In this document: piece after piece, positions 1-9,726 of the stretch
Position numbering within the stretch: position 1 is the first letter of the stretch
How the letters are laid out: every line of letters starts with the position of its first letter
NCBI GenBank assembly: GCA_963665785.1
Contig: OY762456.1
Coordinates: forward strand, 3,162,001 to 3,226,000
Source: UBA7455 sp026713185
GTDB lineage: Bacteria > Pseudomonadota > Gammaproteobacteria > Pseudomonadales > Azotimanducaceae
Direction of reading: 5' to 3'
DNA: 64,000 nt
Notes under the pieces: model-generated
Database searches by the model: none
What the model saw: only the letters and a program-made list of their open reading frames with translations
What the model was told of the DNA's origin: nothing
Translations under genes and position numbers: made by a program

Positions 1-2
1 CG

Positions 3-1706
3 AATCAATTAAACGGACTGGCTCGCAGACTGGTTAAAGACGGGTTTATCAGTAATACTGCTGCCCGGGACGCCACCGAAACAGCCTTTAAAAACCAGGT
101 TTCGGTTATCAAATACCTGGTAGACAATGAACTCGTCAATGCTGCGACCATTGCCAGTGTCGCAGCAGATGAATACAGCACACCTTTACTGGATATAGCC
201 TCAATCGACCTGGAATTCATTCCCAGGACCATGGTTGACAAAGCGTTGATTCGCAAGCATCACGCACTTCCGGTCTTCCACAGAGGCAACCGACTGTTTG
301 TTGCCATTTCAGACCCCACCAATCGACAGGCACTTCAGGACATTCAATTCCAAACCGCTGTCAATGTCGAGGAAGTACTCGTACAGGAAGACAAACTGGA
401 CAGCCTCATAGACTCTTTTCTGGAGTCCCAGGAAGGGTCTGGACTGGGTGATCTGGGTGAAGAGGATGTAGAACTGAGTCTGGAAGCTGTTGATGAGGAA
501 GGGGGTGGTCCGGAAGACGAAGACACTGCCAGTATTGCAGACGACACACCGGTTGTACGGTACATCAACAAGATGCTGATGGACGCCATCAGGGGTGGTT
601 CCTCGGACCTTCACTTTGAACCTTTTGAAAAGACCTACAGGGTCAGATTTCGAACCGATGGTATTCTTCATGAGGTATCCAATCCTCCTGTCAATCTTGG
701 CCCCAAAATCGCATCCCGTCTCAAGGTCATGTCCCGTATGGATATTTCCGAGAAACGAATACCCCAGGACGGCCGAATAAAACTGAAACTCTCCAGGTCC
801 AGGTCCATCGACTTTCGGGTCAATACACTACCTGTACTGTTTGGCGAAAAACTCTGCCTGCGAATTCTTGATCCCAGCAGCGCCAGAATGGGTATTGATG
901 CCCTGGGTTACGAGGATGATCAGAAAGCACTGTATCTGGAAGCCCTGCACAGACCCCAGGGCATGATTCTGGTTACTGGACCCACCGGAAGTGGTAAAAC
1001 CGTCTCTCTGTATACTGGACTGAACATTCTCAATACATCGGAACGCAATATTTCCACTGTTGAAGATCCGATCGAAATCAATCTGGAAGGTATTAATCAA
1101 TGTCCGGTCAACCATAAGACAGGCCTCGGCTTCAGCGAAGCATTACGATCATTTCTAAGGCAAGACCCCGATATCGTCATGGTCGGAGAAATACGGGATC
1201 TGGAAACAGCCAATATTGCTATCAGGGCTGCCCAGACTGGCCACATGGTGTTATCCACACTCCATACCAACAATGCTCCGGAAACCATTACCCGATTGCG
1301 TAATATGGGTGTAGCGGCATTCAATCTCGCTACGTCAATCAACCTCATAGTGGCGCAACGGCTGGCCAGACGGTTGTGCGATTGCAAGATGAGACTCGAT
1401 ATCCCAGGCAATACATTGTTTGAAAGGGGATTTTCCGAAAAGGATATAGATGAGGGTCTGGAGGTATACGGACCCGCAGGTTGTCAAAAATGCTCCGGTG
1501 GCTACAGGGGACGAACCGGTATCTATGAGGTTGTCAGGATAACTGATGAGATCGCAAGAATTATGATGGAAGACGGCAACTCTCTGGAAATCGCGAAAGT
1601 CTGCAAGCGTGAAGGTTTCAACAATATCTTCCAGTCAGCGCTGTTGAAGGTTAAAAAGGGTTTGACCAGTTTAGAGGAAGTAGACCGCGTCACCAGCGGT
1701 CATTAG
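3..1706 (+). CDS. pilB: Type IV pilus assembly ATPase PilB (5' end cut by window edge)
   Basis: Hexameric cytoplasmic ATPase that powers pilus extension. The reading frame is open from base 3, giving about 567 residues; PilB is usually about 566-570, so only the first few codons are missing. The N-terminal MshEN-like domain occupies the first ~150 residues (start LARRLVKDGFI). The ATPase core has Walker A GPTGSGKT (bases ~978-1001), Asp-box/Walker B DIVMVGEIRD (~1171-1200) and a His box (STLHTNN, ~1252-1272). A four-cysteine zinc site (CDC ... CQKC) lies near 1377-1500, followed by GRTGIYEV. It is followed 18 bases later by pilC and then pilD, the standard pilBCD order. An ATG at 231 is internal, because homology continues upstream of it. 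Confidence 0.97.
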   Translation, partial: NQLNGLARRLVKDGFISNTAARDATETAFKNQVSVIKYLVDNELVNAATIASVAADEYSTPLLDIASIDLEFIPRTMVDKALIRKHHALPVFHRGNRLFVAISDPTNRQALQDIQFQTAVNVEEVLVQEDKLDSLIDSFLESQEGSGLGDLGEEDVELSLEAVDEEGGGPEDEDTASIADDTPVVRYINKMLMDAIRGGSSDLHFEPFEKTYRVRFRTDGILHEVSNPPVNLGPKIASRLKVMSRMDISEKRIPQDGRIKLKLSRSRSIDFRVNTLPVLFGEKLCLRILDPSSARMGIDALGYEDDQKALYLEALHRPQGMILVTGPTGSGKTVSLYTGLNILNTSERNISTVEDPIEINLEGINQCPVNHKTGLGFSEALRSFLRQDPDIVMVGEIRDLETANIAIRAAQTGHMVLSTLHTNNAPETITRLRNMGVAAFNLATSINLIVAQRLARRLCDCKMRLDIPGNTLFERGFSEKDIDEGLEVYGPAGCQKCSGGYRGRTGIYEVVRITDEIARIMMEDGNSLEIAKVCKREGFNNIFQSALLKVKKGLTSLEEVDRVTSGH

Positions 1707-1724
1707 AGAAAGTCAGGACAATCA

Positions 1725-2849
1725 ATGGCGTCACAGCAGAGAAACAGCCCGGCGAGGGCAACCGGGAAAAATGGTATATTCAGTCTTGCTATAATGTCTG
1801 AAAAGATTAATCCCGTCGATATTGCTCTATTTACCCGGCAACTAGCCACCATGATGGAAGCCGGCGTTCCGCTGGTGCAGTCATTTGAGATCGTTGCGGA
1901 TGGCATGGATAACCAAACACTGCAAGACATGATTTTAAAACTCAGGGACGAAGTATCGGCCGGGAATTCATTCGCCGCCGCTGTCAGGACACAACCCCGA
2001 TACTTTGATGATTTATTCTGTAATCTGATAGCCGCAGGAGAGCAGTCCGGTACACTGGAAACCATGCTGGACCAGTTGGCAACACACAAGGAAAAGACCG
2101 AAGCACTGAGAGCAAAAATCAAAAGTGCAATGCATTACCCCATCGCCGTACTGGGTGTAGCTACCGTAGTATCCGGGATCCTGCTGGTCAAGGTCGTACC
2201 ACAGTTCGAATCGATCTTCGCAGGATTCGGTGCGGAACTACCCGAATTCACCCGTCTGGTTGTTGCCATGTCACGCTGGATGCAGACATGGTGGCTTGCT
2301 GTCATCATTGGCCTCGGCACTGTATTACTGATCTATCGTGAAGCATACAAGCGGTCCCCGTCCGTACGACACAGACGTGAAAGACTGGTGCTGAAACTTC
2401 CAGTACTCGGTAACATCCTCAACAAATCCTGTATAGCCAGATTTTCAAGAACACTTGCCACGACATTTGCCGCCGGTGTTCCCCTGGTGGATGCTCTTGA
2501 CACGGTATCCGGTTCAGCCGGAAATATCGTATACAGGGAAGCTATCCTCCAGGTCAGGGAAAATGTGTCAGGCGGCAGTCAACTCCATGCATCAATGAAG
2601 CAGGCAAATGTATTCCCCAACATGGTCGTGCAAATGGTCGCGGTCGGTGAAGAATCCGGCACCCTGGACCGTATGCTTGACAAGGCGGCTTCCTACTATG
2701 AGGATATGGTCGACACCCTTGTTGGAGGTCTGACCAGCCTTATGGAGCCGATGATCATGGTCATTCTCGGCGTCGTTATCGGTGGCCTCATCATTGCCAT
2801 GTATCTGCCTGTTTTTTCCATGGGCGATGCCCTCAGCGGCGGAATCTGA
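1725..2849 (+). CDS. pilC: Type IV pilus inner-membrane platform protein PilC
   Basis: Polytopic inner-membrane protein (374 residues) that sits under the growing pilus and couples the PilB motor to pilin insertion. Two repeated GspF/PilC cytoplasmic domains are visible: residues ~35-160 (FTRQLATMMEAGVPLVQ) and ~240-360 (FSRTLATTFAAGVPLVDAL). Hydrophobic segments lie near residues 140-165, 188-205 and at the C-terminus (IMVILGVVIGGLIIAMYLP). Downstream ATG codons exist (for example at codon 24), so the first ~20 residues are uncertain. It lies between pilB and pilD, with a 2-base gap to pilD. Confidence 0.95.
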   Translation: MASQQRNSPARATGKNGIFSLAIMSEKINPVDIALFTRQLATMMEAGVPLVQSFEIVADGMDNQTLQDMILKLRDEVSAGNSFAAAVRTQPRYFDDLFCNLIAAGEQSGTLETMLDQLATHKEKTEALRAKIKSAMHYPIAVLGVATVVSGILLVKVVPQFESIFAGFGAELPEFTRLVVAMSRWMQTWWLAVIIGLGTVLLIYREAYKRSPSVRHRRERLVLKLPVLGNILNKSCIARFSRTLATTFAAGVPLVDALDTVSGSAGNIVYREAILQVRENVSGGSQLHASMKQANVFPNMVVQMVAVGEESGTLDRMLDKAASYYEDMVDTLVGGLTSLMEPMIMVILGVVIGGLIIAMYLPVFSMGDALSGGI

Positions 2850-2851
2850 AG

Positions 2852-3727
2852 ATGACTGAATTGTTACAGTGGCAGTTCCCCTTACTGATTTTATTATGCT
2901 TTCTGATGATCGGTTTGATTATTGGCAGTTTCCTCAATGTTGTCATTTATCGACTACCGATTATGCTGGAACGGGAATGGTCAGGTCAGGCACGAAAAAT
3001 TCTGAACCTTGGGGAACAGGGTGTCACCGATCAATCGACCTTCAATCTGATGTTCCCGGGGTCTCAATGTCCTGTCTGCAAAGCCAACATTACACCCTGG
3101 CAGAACATACCTGTTATCAGCTACTTCCTGCTGCACCGTAAATGTGCCAACTGCGGAATTTCGATTCCGGCAAGATATCCCGTTATTGAGCTTGCTACAG
3201 GTCTGCTGACGGTAGTTGTTATCCTTGTTCTGGGGCTTAATGTTGCCGGCATTGCCGGCTGCTTTCTCACCTGGGTTCTGATTACCCTGGCCGTTATCGA
3301 TCATGACACTCAATTATTACCGGATGAGATTACTTTACCGATTCTATGGCTCGGTCTTTCGCTGAATCTGTTTACAACTTTCGTTGATTTTGAGAGTGCC
3401 TTCATCGGCGCATGTGCCGGTTATCTGACACTCTGGATCGTTTACAGGATTTTTAAATTAATAACCGGGAAAGAGGGTATGGGCTACGGCGATTTCAAAC
3501 TGCTGGCACTGCTTGGCGCCTGGCTTGGTTGGCAGTTGTTGCCGCTCATCATTCTCCTGTCTTCCTTCCTGGGAATTGCCATCGCGGGTATACTGATTGC
3601 CCTGGGACGAGACCGATCCGAACCGATTTCCTTTGGACCCTGCCTCGCCATAGCCGGTTGGGTAGCGTTACTCTGGGGCAACAGGATTGTACTCTGGTTT
3701 TCGGATATGACAGCAGGATCAGGATGA
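2852..3727 (+). CDS. pilD: Prepilin peptidase / N-methyltransferase PilD
   Basis: Bifunctional membrane aspartyl protease (291 residues) that cleaves the leader of type IV prepilins and methylates the new N-terminus. It has the N-terminal methyltransferase-type domain with the zinc cysteine pairs CPVC (residues ~73-76) and CANC (~98-101). The two catalytic aspartates sit in VIDHDTQLLPDEIT and GMGYGDFKLLALLG, and several hydrophobic helices are present. It probably also matures type II secretion pseudopilins if the organism has them. Its stop codon overlaps the start of the coaE remnant (ATGA). Confidence 0.96.
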   Translation: MTELLQWQFPLLILLCFLMIGLIIGSFLNVVIYRLPIMLEREWSGQARKILNLGEQGVTDQSTFNLMFPGSQCPVCKANITPWQNIPVISYFLLHRKCANCGISIPARYPVIELATGLLTVVVILVLGLNVAGIAGCFLTWVLITLAVIDHDTQLLPDEITLPILWLGLSLNLFTTFVDFESAFIGACAGYLTLWIVYRIFKLITGKEGMGYGDFKLLALLGAWLGWQLLPLIILLSSFLGIAIAGILIALGRDRSEPISFGPCLAIAGWVALLWGNRIVLWFSDMTAGSG

Positions 3728-3939
3728 TGCTTATCGTAGGACTAATCGGTGGTATTGGCAGTGGCAAAACGACTGTTTCCGACAGATTTGCGCAACTGGG
3801 TGTCACCATAGCGGATGATGTGCTGGTTAATAATGGTAATCTGGAGCAATTGATGTTCGAAGTGGGTAAACTTCATCGTCAATATCTATCATTATCGAAG
3901 ATCCCTTTACAGGAAAATAATCAGGTGAATACCCAATGA
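3724..3939 (+). pseudogene. coaE: Internally deleted dephospho-CoA kinase (coaE remnant)
   Basis: The 71-residue open frame begins exactly like CoaE, with P-loop GLIGGIGSGKTT at residues 7-18, and reads as far as GVTIAD. It then jumps without a frame break to the CoaE C-terminus (DDVLVNNGNLEQL ... LHRQYLSLSK). CoaE enzymes are about 200 residues, so some 130 residues carrying the CoA-binding and lid regions are missing. The frame is kept, and both ends overlap their neighbours by ATGA (pilD stop, yacG start), so transcription and translation of yacG are not broken. The product cannot be an active kinase. CoaE catalyses the last step of CoA synthesis and is normally essential, so an intact copy is expected elsewhere unless this is an assembly error. 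Confidence 0.85.
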
Positions 3940-4127
3940 CAGATACTGTGGTGCAATGTCCAACCTGCGAGAAAACTGTTGTATGGCGACCATCCAGCAG
4001 CTACAGACCTTTCTGTTCCGAGTTGTGTCGGCTCATCGACCTGGGAGAGTGGGCCAATGGAAACCGATACATCCCCTCGGATCCTGAATACGATGATACT
4101 TCAGCTGCGGACCAGGACCAGGGCTAA
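3936..4127 (+). CDS. yacG: YacG-type zinc protein, DNA gyrase inhibitor
   Basis: Small zinc-binding protein of 63 residues. The four cysteines are in CPTC (residues 8-11) and FCSELC (residues 27-32), followed by the family signature LIDLGEWANG. The E. coli homologue binds the C-terminal part of GyrB and inhibits gyrase. It is coupled to the coaE remnant by an ATGA overlap, and the pilD-coaE-yacG order is conserved in gammaproteobacteria. The gene converges on argJ, with 29 bases between the stop codons. Confidence 0.93.
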   Translation: MTDTVVQCPTCEKTVVWRPSSSYRPFCSELCRLIDLGEWANGNRYIPSDPEYDDTSAADQDQG

Positions 4128-4156
4128 CCCACCTCCCCTGACCTGAAACATGCGAA

Positions 4157-5362
4157 TCAGGTTCTGTATTCAGCATTGATCCTGATGTATTCATAGGAAA
4201 GATCGCTGGTCCAGACTGTTTCAGTACAATCACCTGAACCAAGGTCTACGCGAATGGTGATTTCATCCTCCGCCATCACAGCAGCACCCTCCTGCTCTCG
4301 ATAATCAGGATCTTTTCCACCGTTCAGCATCAGCCTGACGTCACCGAGATAGACATTTATTTTTGTGGGATCAACAGAAACCCCGGCCTTGCCAATTGCC
4401 ATCACTACCCGACCCCAGTTGGCGTCACCGGCATAAACAGCGGTTTTCATCAATGGTGAATTGGCTATGGCATAAGCAATTTTCAGGCAGATATCCTGTG
4501 TTAAGCCACCTTCCACAACAACGGTGACAAATTTGGTAGCACCTTCTCCATCCCGGATAAGTCCCTGGCTCAACTCCTGCATCAGGCTTTCCAGTTGGGG
4601 TGAAAATACTTCGCAGGCAACCTCATCTGACAGATCGATTCCCGACACACCGGTTGCCGTCAACATACAGGCATCATTCGTGGATGTATCACTGTCCACG
4701 GTAATTCGATTGAATGATTTTTCGACTGACTTTCTCAGCAGCCCATCGAGTTGTTGACTATCTGCACGGGCATCCGTGGCGATATATGCAAGCATGGTCG
4801 CCATATTCGGTTGTATCATGCCCGACCCTTTTGCAATGCCGGTAATTGTCACTGGTGTGTCCTGGATTTCAAAACGCCTGGTGGCAATCTTGGGATGGGT
4901 ATCGGTAGTCATGATGCCCTCGGCCGCCTTCAGCCAGTTGTTTTCATGCAGTTGTGCATGCAACTCGCCGATGACGTCAGTAATTTTCCTGGTGGGTAAT
5001 CTCTCCCCTATTACTCCCGTTGAAAAAGGGACAGTCTCCTGGAGTCTTGTCCCGGTCTGTTGGGATACTGCCTTACAACAGAGTTCTGCATCATTAATGC
5101 CTTCATCACCAGTGGCCGCATTGGCATTGCCGCTGTTGACAAGGAAATATCTGGGGGATAAAACACCCAGGTTCCTTCTGGCAACCTGAATTGGAGCGGC
5201 TGCAAACAGGCTCCTGGTAAATACACCGGCTGTGTGACTGCCATTCGCAAACTCAAACAATACGACATCCCTTACGCCATCACCTTTGATACCTGCGGCA
5301 GTTGCAGACAGCCGGGCGCCCGGTACGGGATGGAAAAACAGGTTCCAGTTACCCACAGCCAC
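4157..5362 (-). CDS. argJ: Bifunctional ornithine acetyltransferase / N-acetylglutamate synthase ArgJ
   Basis: Arginine biosynthesis enzyme (401 residues) that moves the acetyl group from N-acetylornithine to glutamate and can also use acetyl-CoA. The self-cleavage site and nucleophile lie in NMATMLAYIATDA (residues ~188-200); cleavage before the Thr of ATML yields alpha and beta subunits. GSGDCTETVWTSDLSYEYIRINAEY forms the usual C-terminal end. Length and both termini match the family. It starts 3 bases after the secA stop codon, so it is probably co-transcribed with secA, as in Pseudomonas-like genomes. Confidence 0.97.
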   Translation of the reverse strand: MAVGNWNLFFHPVPGARLSATAAGIKGDGVRDVVLFEFANGSHTAGVFTRSLFAAAPIQVARRNLGVLSPRYFLVNSGNANAATGDEGINDAELCCKAVSQQTGTRLQETVPFSTGVIGERLPTRKITDVIGELHAQLHENNWLKAAEGIMTTDTHPKIATRRFEIQDTPVTITGIAKGSGMIQPNMATMLAYIATDARADSQQLDGLLRKSVEKSFNRITVDSDTSTNDACMLTATGVSGIDLSDEVACEVFSPQLESLMQELSQGLIRDGEGATKFVTVVVEGGLTQDICLKIAYAIANSPLMKTAVYAGDANWGRVVMAIGKAGVSVDPTKINVYLGDVRLMLNGGKDPDYREQEGAAVMAEDEITIRVDLGSGDCTETVWTSDLSYEYIRINAEYRT

Positions 5363-5365
5363 GAA

Positions 5366-8089
5366 TTAACCCAGCCTGCCATGACATATTTTATATTTTT
5401 TTCCGGAACCACAGGGACATGGTTCATTGCGCCCTATCTTTCTGTCTTTCCTCACAAAGGGTGTCTTGGCCAACTGGGCTTCATCACTTTTTCCCTGCTG
5501 CAACAAGTCACTCCCCGCTTTCTGAAAATTCAAACGATTTGCCTCTTCCTGTTCCCGTCTGCGTCGCTCCAGTTCCTTCGCCTCTTCCATTGGCCGGAAC
5601 TGTACACGGGACAATATGCGAACAACCTCTAACCTGATGTTGCTCAAGAGTTCCTCGAACATTGCGAATGCTTCGCGTTTGTACTCCTGTTTAGGTTGTT
5701 TCTGTGCATAAGCGCGCAAGTGAATGCCCTGCCGCAGATAGTCCATTGCCGCAAGATGATCTTTCCATCGGGTATCCACAACATCCAGCATGATCCGTTT
5801 TTCTATCAACCTGATATCAGGACCCACACTGGCTTCCTTAATGGCATATTTACTGCGGATTTCCTCTACAATCTTCTCTCTCAGGGTTTCTTCATGCAGG
5901 GTTTCATCTGCATCCAGCCAGCGCTGAACTGGCAGATGAGCATTGAATTCAGTCACACAAGCCTGTTCCAGACCGACAATATCCCACTGTTCTTCCAGGC
6001 TTTGCGGCGGAATACTGACATCAATGACCTGGTTGACCACATCATCCCAGATTGCATTGATGGTTTCGGAAATATCATCTGACTCCATGATGTTATTGCG
6101 CTGCTGGTAGATCATCTGCCGCTGGTCATTGGCAACGTCATCGTATTCAAGTAACTGCTTACGGATATCAAAGTTTCTGCCTTCGACCTTTCGCTGGGCT
6201 TTTTCAATGGCATTTGTCACCATACGATGTTCAATAGCCTCACCTGTCTCCATGCCCAGAGACTGCATCATGTTTCTGACTCTGTCTGAGGCAAATATCC
6301 GCATCAGATTGTCTTCCAGAGACAGGTAGAATCTCGAAAACCCGGGATCGCCCTGCCGACCGGCTCGTCCTCTGAGTTGATTGTCTATGCGTCGACTTTC
6401 ATGGCGCTCGGTTCCTATGACATGCAACCCTCCCGCTGCAATCACCAGATCATGATTCTTTTGCCATTTAGCCTTAATGGCGGCTATCCGGTCTTCATCC
6501 GGATCTTTCAGATTAGCTATGTCCGCTTCCCAGTTTCCACCAAGGATGATATCCGTACCCCTGCCCGCCATGTTTGTAGCAATCGTCAAGGTACCTGGAT
6601 ATCCAGCCTGGGCAATGATCTCGGCTTCCTTTTCGTGGAACTTGGCATTCAGCACACTATGTTTGATTTTCCGCTTGTTCAACAGACCCGACAATCGTTC
6701 CGAGGATTCGATAGAGGCAGTACCCACCAGTACAGGCGCTTTCTTCTCCAGACATTCCGCAATCCCCTCAACGATGGCTTCAAATTTCTCATCTTCAGTG
6801 AGGTAAATCAGATCATTGTAATCCGCTCTGATCATCGGCAGATTGGTTGGAATGACGACCACGTCAAGACCATAAATCTGTCTGAATTCAAATGCTTCTG
6901 TATCTGCGGTTCCTGTCATCCCGGCCAATTTTCCATACAGGCGGAAATAGTTCTGGAACGTCGTGGATGCCAGGGTTTGACTTTCGTTGGTTACCAGGAC
7001 GTTCTCCTTGGCTTCAATAGCCTGATGAATACCACCGGACCATCGCCTGCCAGGCATCGTCCTGCCGGTATGTTCATCGACAATGACGATTTCATTTTCC
7101 TTGATGATGTAATCCACATTCTTTTGAAACAGGCAGTGTGCCTTAAGGGCTGCATGTACATGATGCAATAGATTCAGATTTGACGTGCCATACAGACTGT
7201 CGTCTCTTTTCAGCAGGTCTCTTTGTACCAGTAATTCTTCTACTTTCTGGTGACCCGAATCCGTTAATTCAACATCACGCTGCTTCTCATCCACAAAGTA
7301 ATCACCGGGTGGTTCCACTTCGTTTAATATATCTTCCGGTGTTTTTTCCTGGCGTGAAAGCAGGGGAACGATTGAGTTGATACTACGGTAAACATCCGAT
7401 GAGTTCTCAACACCTCCGGAGATAATCAGTGGTGTGCGGGCTTCATCGATAAGGATGGAATCCACCTCGTCCACAATGGCATAGTACAAATCCCGCTGGA
7501 CCTTCTCTTCCATGGAGAAGGCCATGTTGTCACGCAGATAATCAAATCCGAATTCATTGTTGGTGCCATAAGTGATGTCAGCCTGATAGGCACTCATCTT
7601 TTCCTGCATTTCCTGTCCGGCATATACAACGCCAACACTCATTCCCAGGGCTTCATAGACAGGTCCCATCCACTGCGCGCCCCATTTAGCCAGGTAATCG
7701 TTTACCGTCACCAGATGAACACCTCTGACTTCCAGGGCATTGAGGTAAAGCGGCAGTGTCGCAACCAGAGTCTTACCCTCTCCGGTACGCATTTCTGCAA
7801 TTCTTCCTTCGTGCAGGGTGATGCCGCCAATAAGCTGAACATCAAAAATTCTCATGTTCAGGGTGCGTTTCCCAACCTCACGGACAGTGGCAAATGCTTC
7901 CGGAAGAATATCATCAAAATTCTCCCCTGCTGACAGACGGGCGCGAAACACTTCCTTCTGACGTTTTAATGCGTCATCAGACAGCTTTTCGATATCGGGT
8001 TCCAGTGCATTGACAAGGGCAACAGTCCGGCTCATGCGCTTTAGTTCGCGCTCATTCTTGCTGCCAAATAATTTGTTAAAAAATGCCAT
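5366..8089 (-). CDS. secA: Protein translocase ATPase SecA
   Basis: Motor ATPase of the Sec pathway (907 residues), which pushes preproteins through SecYEG. Nucleotide-binding domain 1 has the P-loop MRTGEGKT (residues ~100-107) and DEVD Walker B (~207-210). NBD2 shows NMAGRGTDIILGG and QLRGRAGRQGDPG. The C-terminal SEC-C zinc motif NEPCPCGSGKKYKICHG binds SecB and phospholipid. Length and domain order are complete. It lies between the M23 peptidase and argJ. Long open frames on the opposite strand inside it are not genes. Confidence 0.99.
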   Translation of the reverse strand: MAFFNKLFGSKNERELKRMSRTVALVNALEPDIEKLSDDALKRQKEVFRARLSAGENFDDILPEAFATVREVGKRTLNMRIFDVQLIGGITLHEGRIAEMRTGEGKTLVATLPLYLNALEVRGVHLVTVNDYLAKWGAQWMGPVYEALGMSVGVVYAGQEMQEKMSAYQADITYGTNNEFGFDYLRDNMAFSMEEKVQRDLYYAIVDEVDSILIDEARTPLIISGGVENSSDVYRSINSIVPLLSRQEKTPEDILNEVEPPGDYFVDEKQRDVELTDSGHQKVEELLVQRDLLKRDDSLYGTSNLNLLHHVHAALKAHCLFQKNVDYIIKENEIVIVDEHTGRTMPGRRWSGGIHQAIEAKENVLVTNESQTLASTTFQNYFRLYGKLAGMTGTADTEAFEFRQIYGLDVVVIPTNLPMIRADYNDLIYLTEDEKFEAIVEGIAECLEKKAPVLVGTASIESSERLSGLLNKRKIKHSVLNAKFHEKEAEIIAQAGYPGTLTIATNMAGRGTDIILGGNWEADIANLKDPDEDRIAAIKAKWQKNHDLVIAAGGLHVIGTERHESRRIDNQLRGRAGRQGDPGFSRFYLSLEDNLMRIFASDRVRNMMQSLGMETGEAIEHRMVTNAIEKAQRKVEGRNFDIRKQLLEYDDVANDQRQMIYQQRNNIMESDDISETINAIWDDVVNQVIDVSIPPQSLEEQWDIVGLEQACVTEFNAHLPVQRWLDADETLHEETLREKIVEEIRSKYAIKEASVGPDIRLIEKRIMLDVVDTRWKDHLAAMDYLRQGIHLRAYAQKQPKQEYKREAFAMFEELLSNIRLEVVRILSRVQFRPMEEAKELERRRREQEEANRLNFQKAGSDLLQQGKSDEAQLAKTPFVRKDRKIGRNEPCPCGSGKKYKICHGRLG

Positions 8090-8166
8090 TTCTGTTCCCT
8101 AAATTGTAAACATTGAACCTGAATCAACCATTACCGGTGTAATTCAGGGTCTATTAAGGAATCAGA

Positions 8167-9093
8167 TCATCGACTGGCGCGATGAATATAGGAAGACGGG
8201 TCGACAACTCGCCCGTTTTTGTGGACTTCGTAATGTACGTGATTACCGGTAGCCCTGCCGCTATTCCCCATAATGCCGATGACCTGTCCTTTTTTAACAA
8301 TATCACCAACACTGACGTGAATCTCTTTATGATGCCCATAGAGTGTCTTGTAACCACTGCCATGGTTAATTTCAATCAACTGGCCGTAACCGTTTTTATA
8401 ACCTGTAAAATTGACAACACCTGCAGCAACTGCCCTGATCTCAGTATTTGCCTTGCCGGCAAAATCCACACCACTGTGCCAGGCTCTCTTACCGTTAATC
8501 GGATCGTTACGCATACCAAAGTATGACGATATCCAACCACTTTGAACTGGCCGTCCCGAGATGAAAGTATCATCGCGGATTTTTTGATCTATCAGCAACG
8601 TTTCCAATATGCTCAGTTGCTGATCCCGGTTTTCTATATCCTCCTCCAGTCGGTCCAGCATTTGGAAGTAATTGGAAATAGGCTGATTTCCGCTGTCTTC
8701 TTCCGTCAGTGGACCCCCCAGACCAGGAGATTGAGAAAAATCGAACTCTCCCTCTTTAATATCGGAATAGGTAATCAATCGTTCACCCAGTGCATCCAGA
8801 CGCATCACCCGTGCCTGTAGTCTGGCCAGTTGCAGGGTGTATGCATCCAGACTTTCCGAGGATATTCTGCGGGCTTCATCGACATCGCTCTGCTGTGCCT
8901 TCAGCACATCCCGCCATTGGTCAATCATCATCCGATTATCCAGGTCCACACCACCTGGCCAGTATTGATAACACAGCAGGCCAACAATCGCAGGAATACC
9001 CAGTATCCCGACCGCGGTTAGCGCCAACAGGAAACCATTAATATTCAAATTATGATGTTTTCCAGTTTTGTTGACTACAATAATCAGTTTCAT
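8167..9093 (-). CDS. M23-family murein endopeptidase with N-terminal membrane anchor and coiled coil
   Basis: Predicted periplasmic peptidoglycan hydrolase or activator (308 residues). One transmembrane segment is near residues 20-45 (GFLLALTAVGILGIPAIVGLL), followed by a coiled-coil stretch (~65-175). The C-terminal LytM domain has the zinc ligands HSGVD (H and D, residues ~205-212) and HVHYEV (~285-290), so the catalytic set looks complete. Members in this position beside secA and lpxC are common in gammaproteobacteria. Its start is divergent from the dciA-like gene. Possible roles are division or wall turnover; I cannot assign a specific substrate. Confidence 0.9.
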   Translation of the reverse strand: MKLIIVVNKTGKHHNLNINGFLLALTAVGILGIPAIVGLLCYQYWPGGVDLDNRMMIDQWRDVLKAQQSDVDEARRISSESLDAYTLQLARLQARVMRLDALGERLITYSDIKEGEFDFSQSPGLGGPLTEEDSGNQPISNYFQMLDRLEEDIENRDQQLSILETLLIDQKIRDDTFISGRPVQSGWISSYFGMRNDPINGKRAWHSGVDFAGKANTEIRAVAAGVVNFTGYKNGYGQLIEINHGSGYKTLYGHHKEIHVSVGDIVKKGQVIGIMGNSGRATGNHVHYEVHKNGRVVDPSSYIHRASR

Positions 9094-9173
9094 AGGTTAT
9101 GATTAATTATCGTACTTCCGTTCTCATCCACGTGACCCGATTTCCAAAATCTCTTCAGCAGCCCCGAAAGATC

Positions 9174-9590
9174 ATGGGTTCATCCCCGGTTTTGAAACAA
9201 CTTTATTCCGAGGCACTGAACCTCCTTTCGTTACAATCCGTTATCCGCGACCACTTCAATGTAGATGTGTCAGTTGCATCCCTGGACAACAAAACACTGC
9301 TTCTGATTACACATTCCAGTGCTGTTGCCACTCAGCTACGCTACCGCCAGCGGAATATCACTTCTCTGGTACGCCAGCAGTGTCGAATCGACATCAACAC
9401 AATCAAAATTTCTGTTCGACCCGTCGAAGTCCGGGGGAAAAACCCGTCAAGTATCCCTTTACCACCATCCAAAGAAAATGCCCGAAACCTTGCGAATACC
9501 GCTGGGTTTATCGAACATGATGGACTACGTAACGCATTGATCAAATTGTCACAAAGAAGCAAACAAGGAGGCTGTCCGAGAACAGACTGA
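9174..9590 (+). CDS. DUF721 / DciA-like protein
   Basis: Small protein of the DUF721 family (138 residues from the ATG at 9174). The family includes DciA, the loader or operator of replicative helicase DnaB in bacteria lacking DnaC. The conserved core is LLSLQSVIRDHF ... LLLITHSSAVATQLRYRQ. An upstream in-frame start at 9099 would add 25 residues but leave only 5 bases to the divergent M23 gene; the ATG at 9174 has GAAAG just upstream and fits the family's N-terminus better. The neighbourhood lpxC-DUF721-secA is typical. DUF721 assignment is firm; the DciA role is inferred. Confidence 0.82.
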   Translation: MGSSPVLKQLYSEALNLLSLQSVIRDHFNVDVSVASLDNKTLLLITHSSAVATQLRYRQRNITSLVRQQCRIDINTIKISVRPVEVRGKNPSSIPLPPSKENARNLANTAGFIEHDGLRNALIKLSQRSKQGGCPRTD

Positions 9591-9726
9591 CCTACTGCGG
9601 ACAAGCCTGATTGGCCATATTTTCCGCTTATTTTCGTTCAATATGTCCAATATTTGCCTCAAATAACCAAAAAATATGACTCAATCATGCTCGCCCTCGC
9701 TACGGTCGCAGTTCCCGGGCAGCCTC

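Noticed and set aside
6377..7171. 264-residue plus-strand frame inside secA
   Set aside because: Shadow of secA on the other strand; no family resemblance and no ribosome site.
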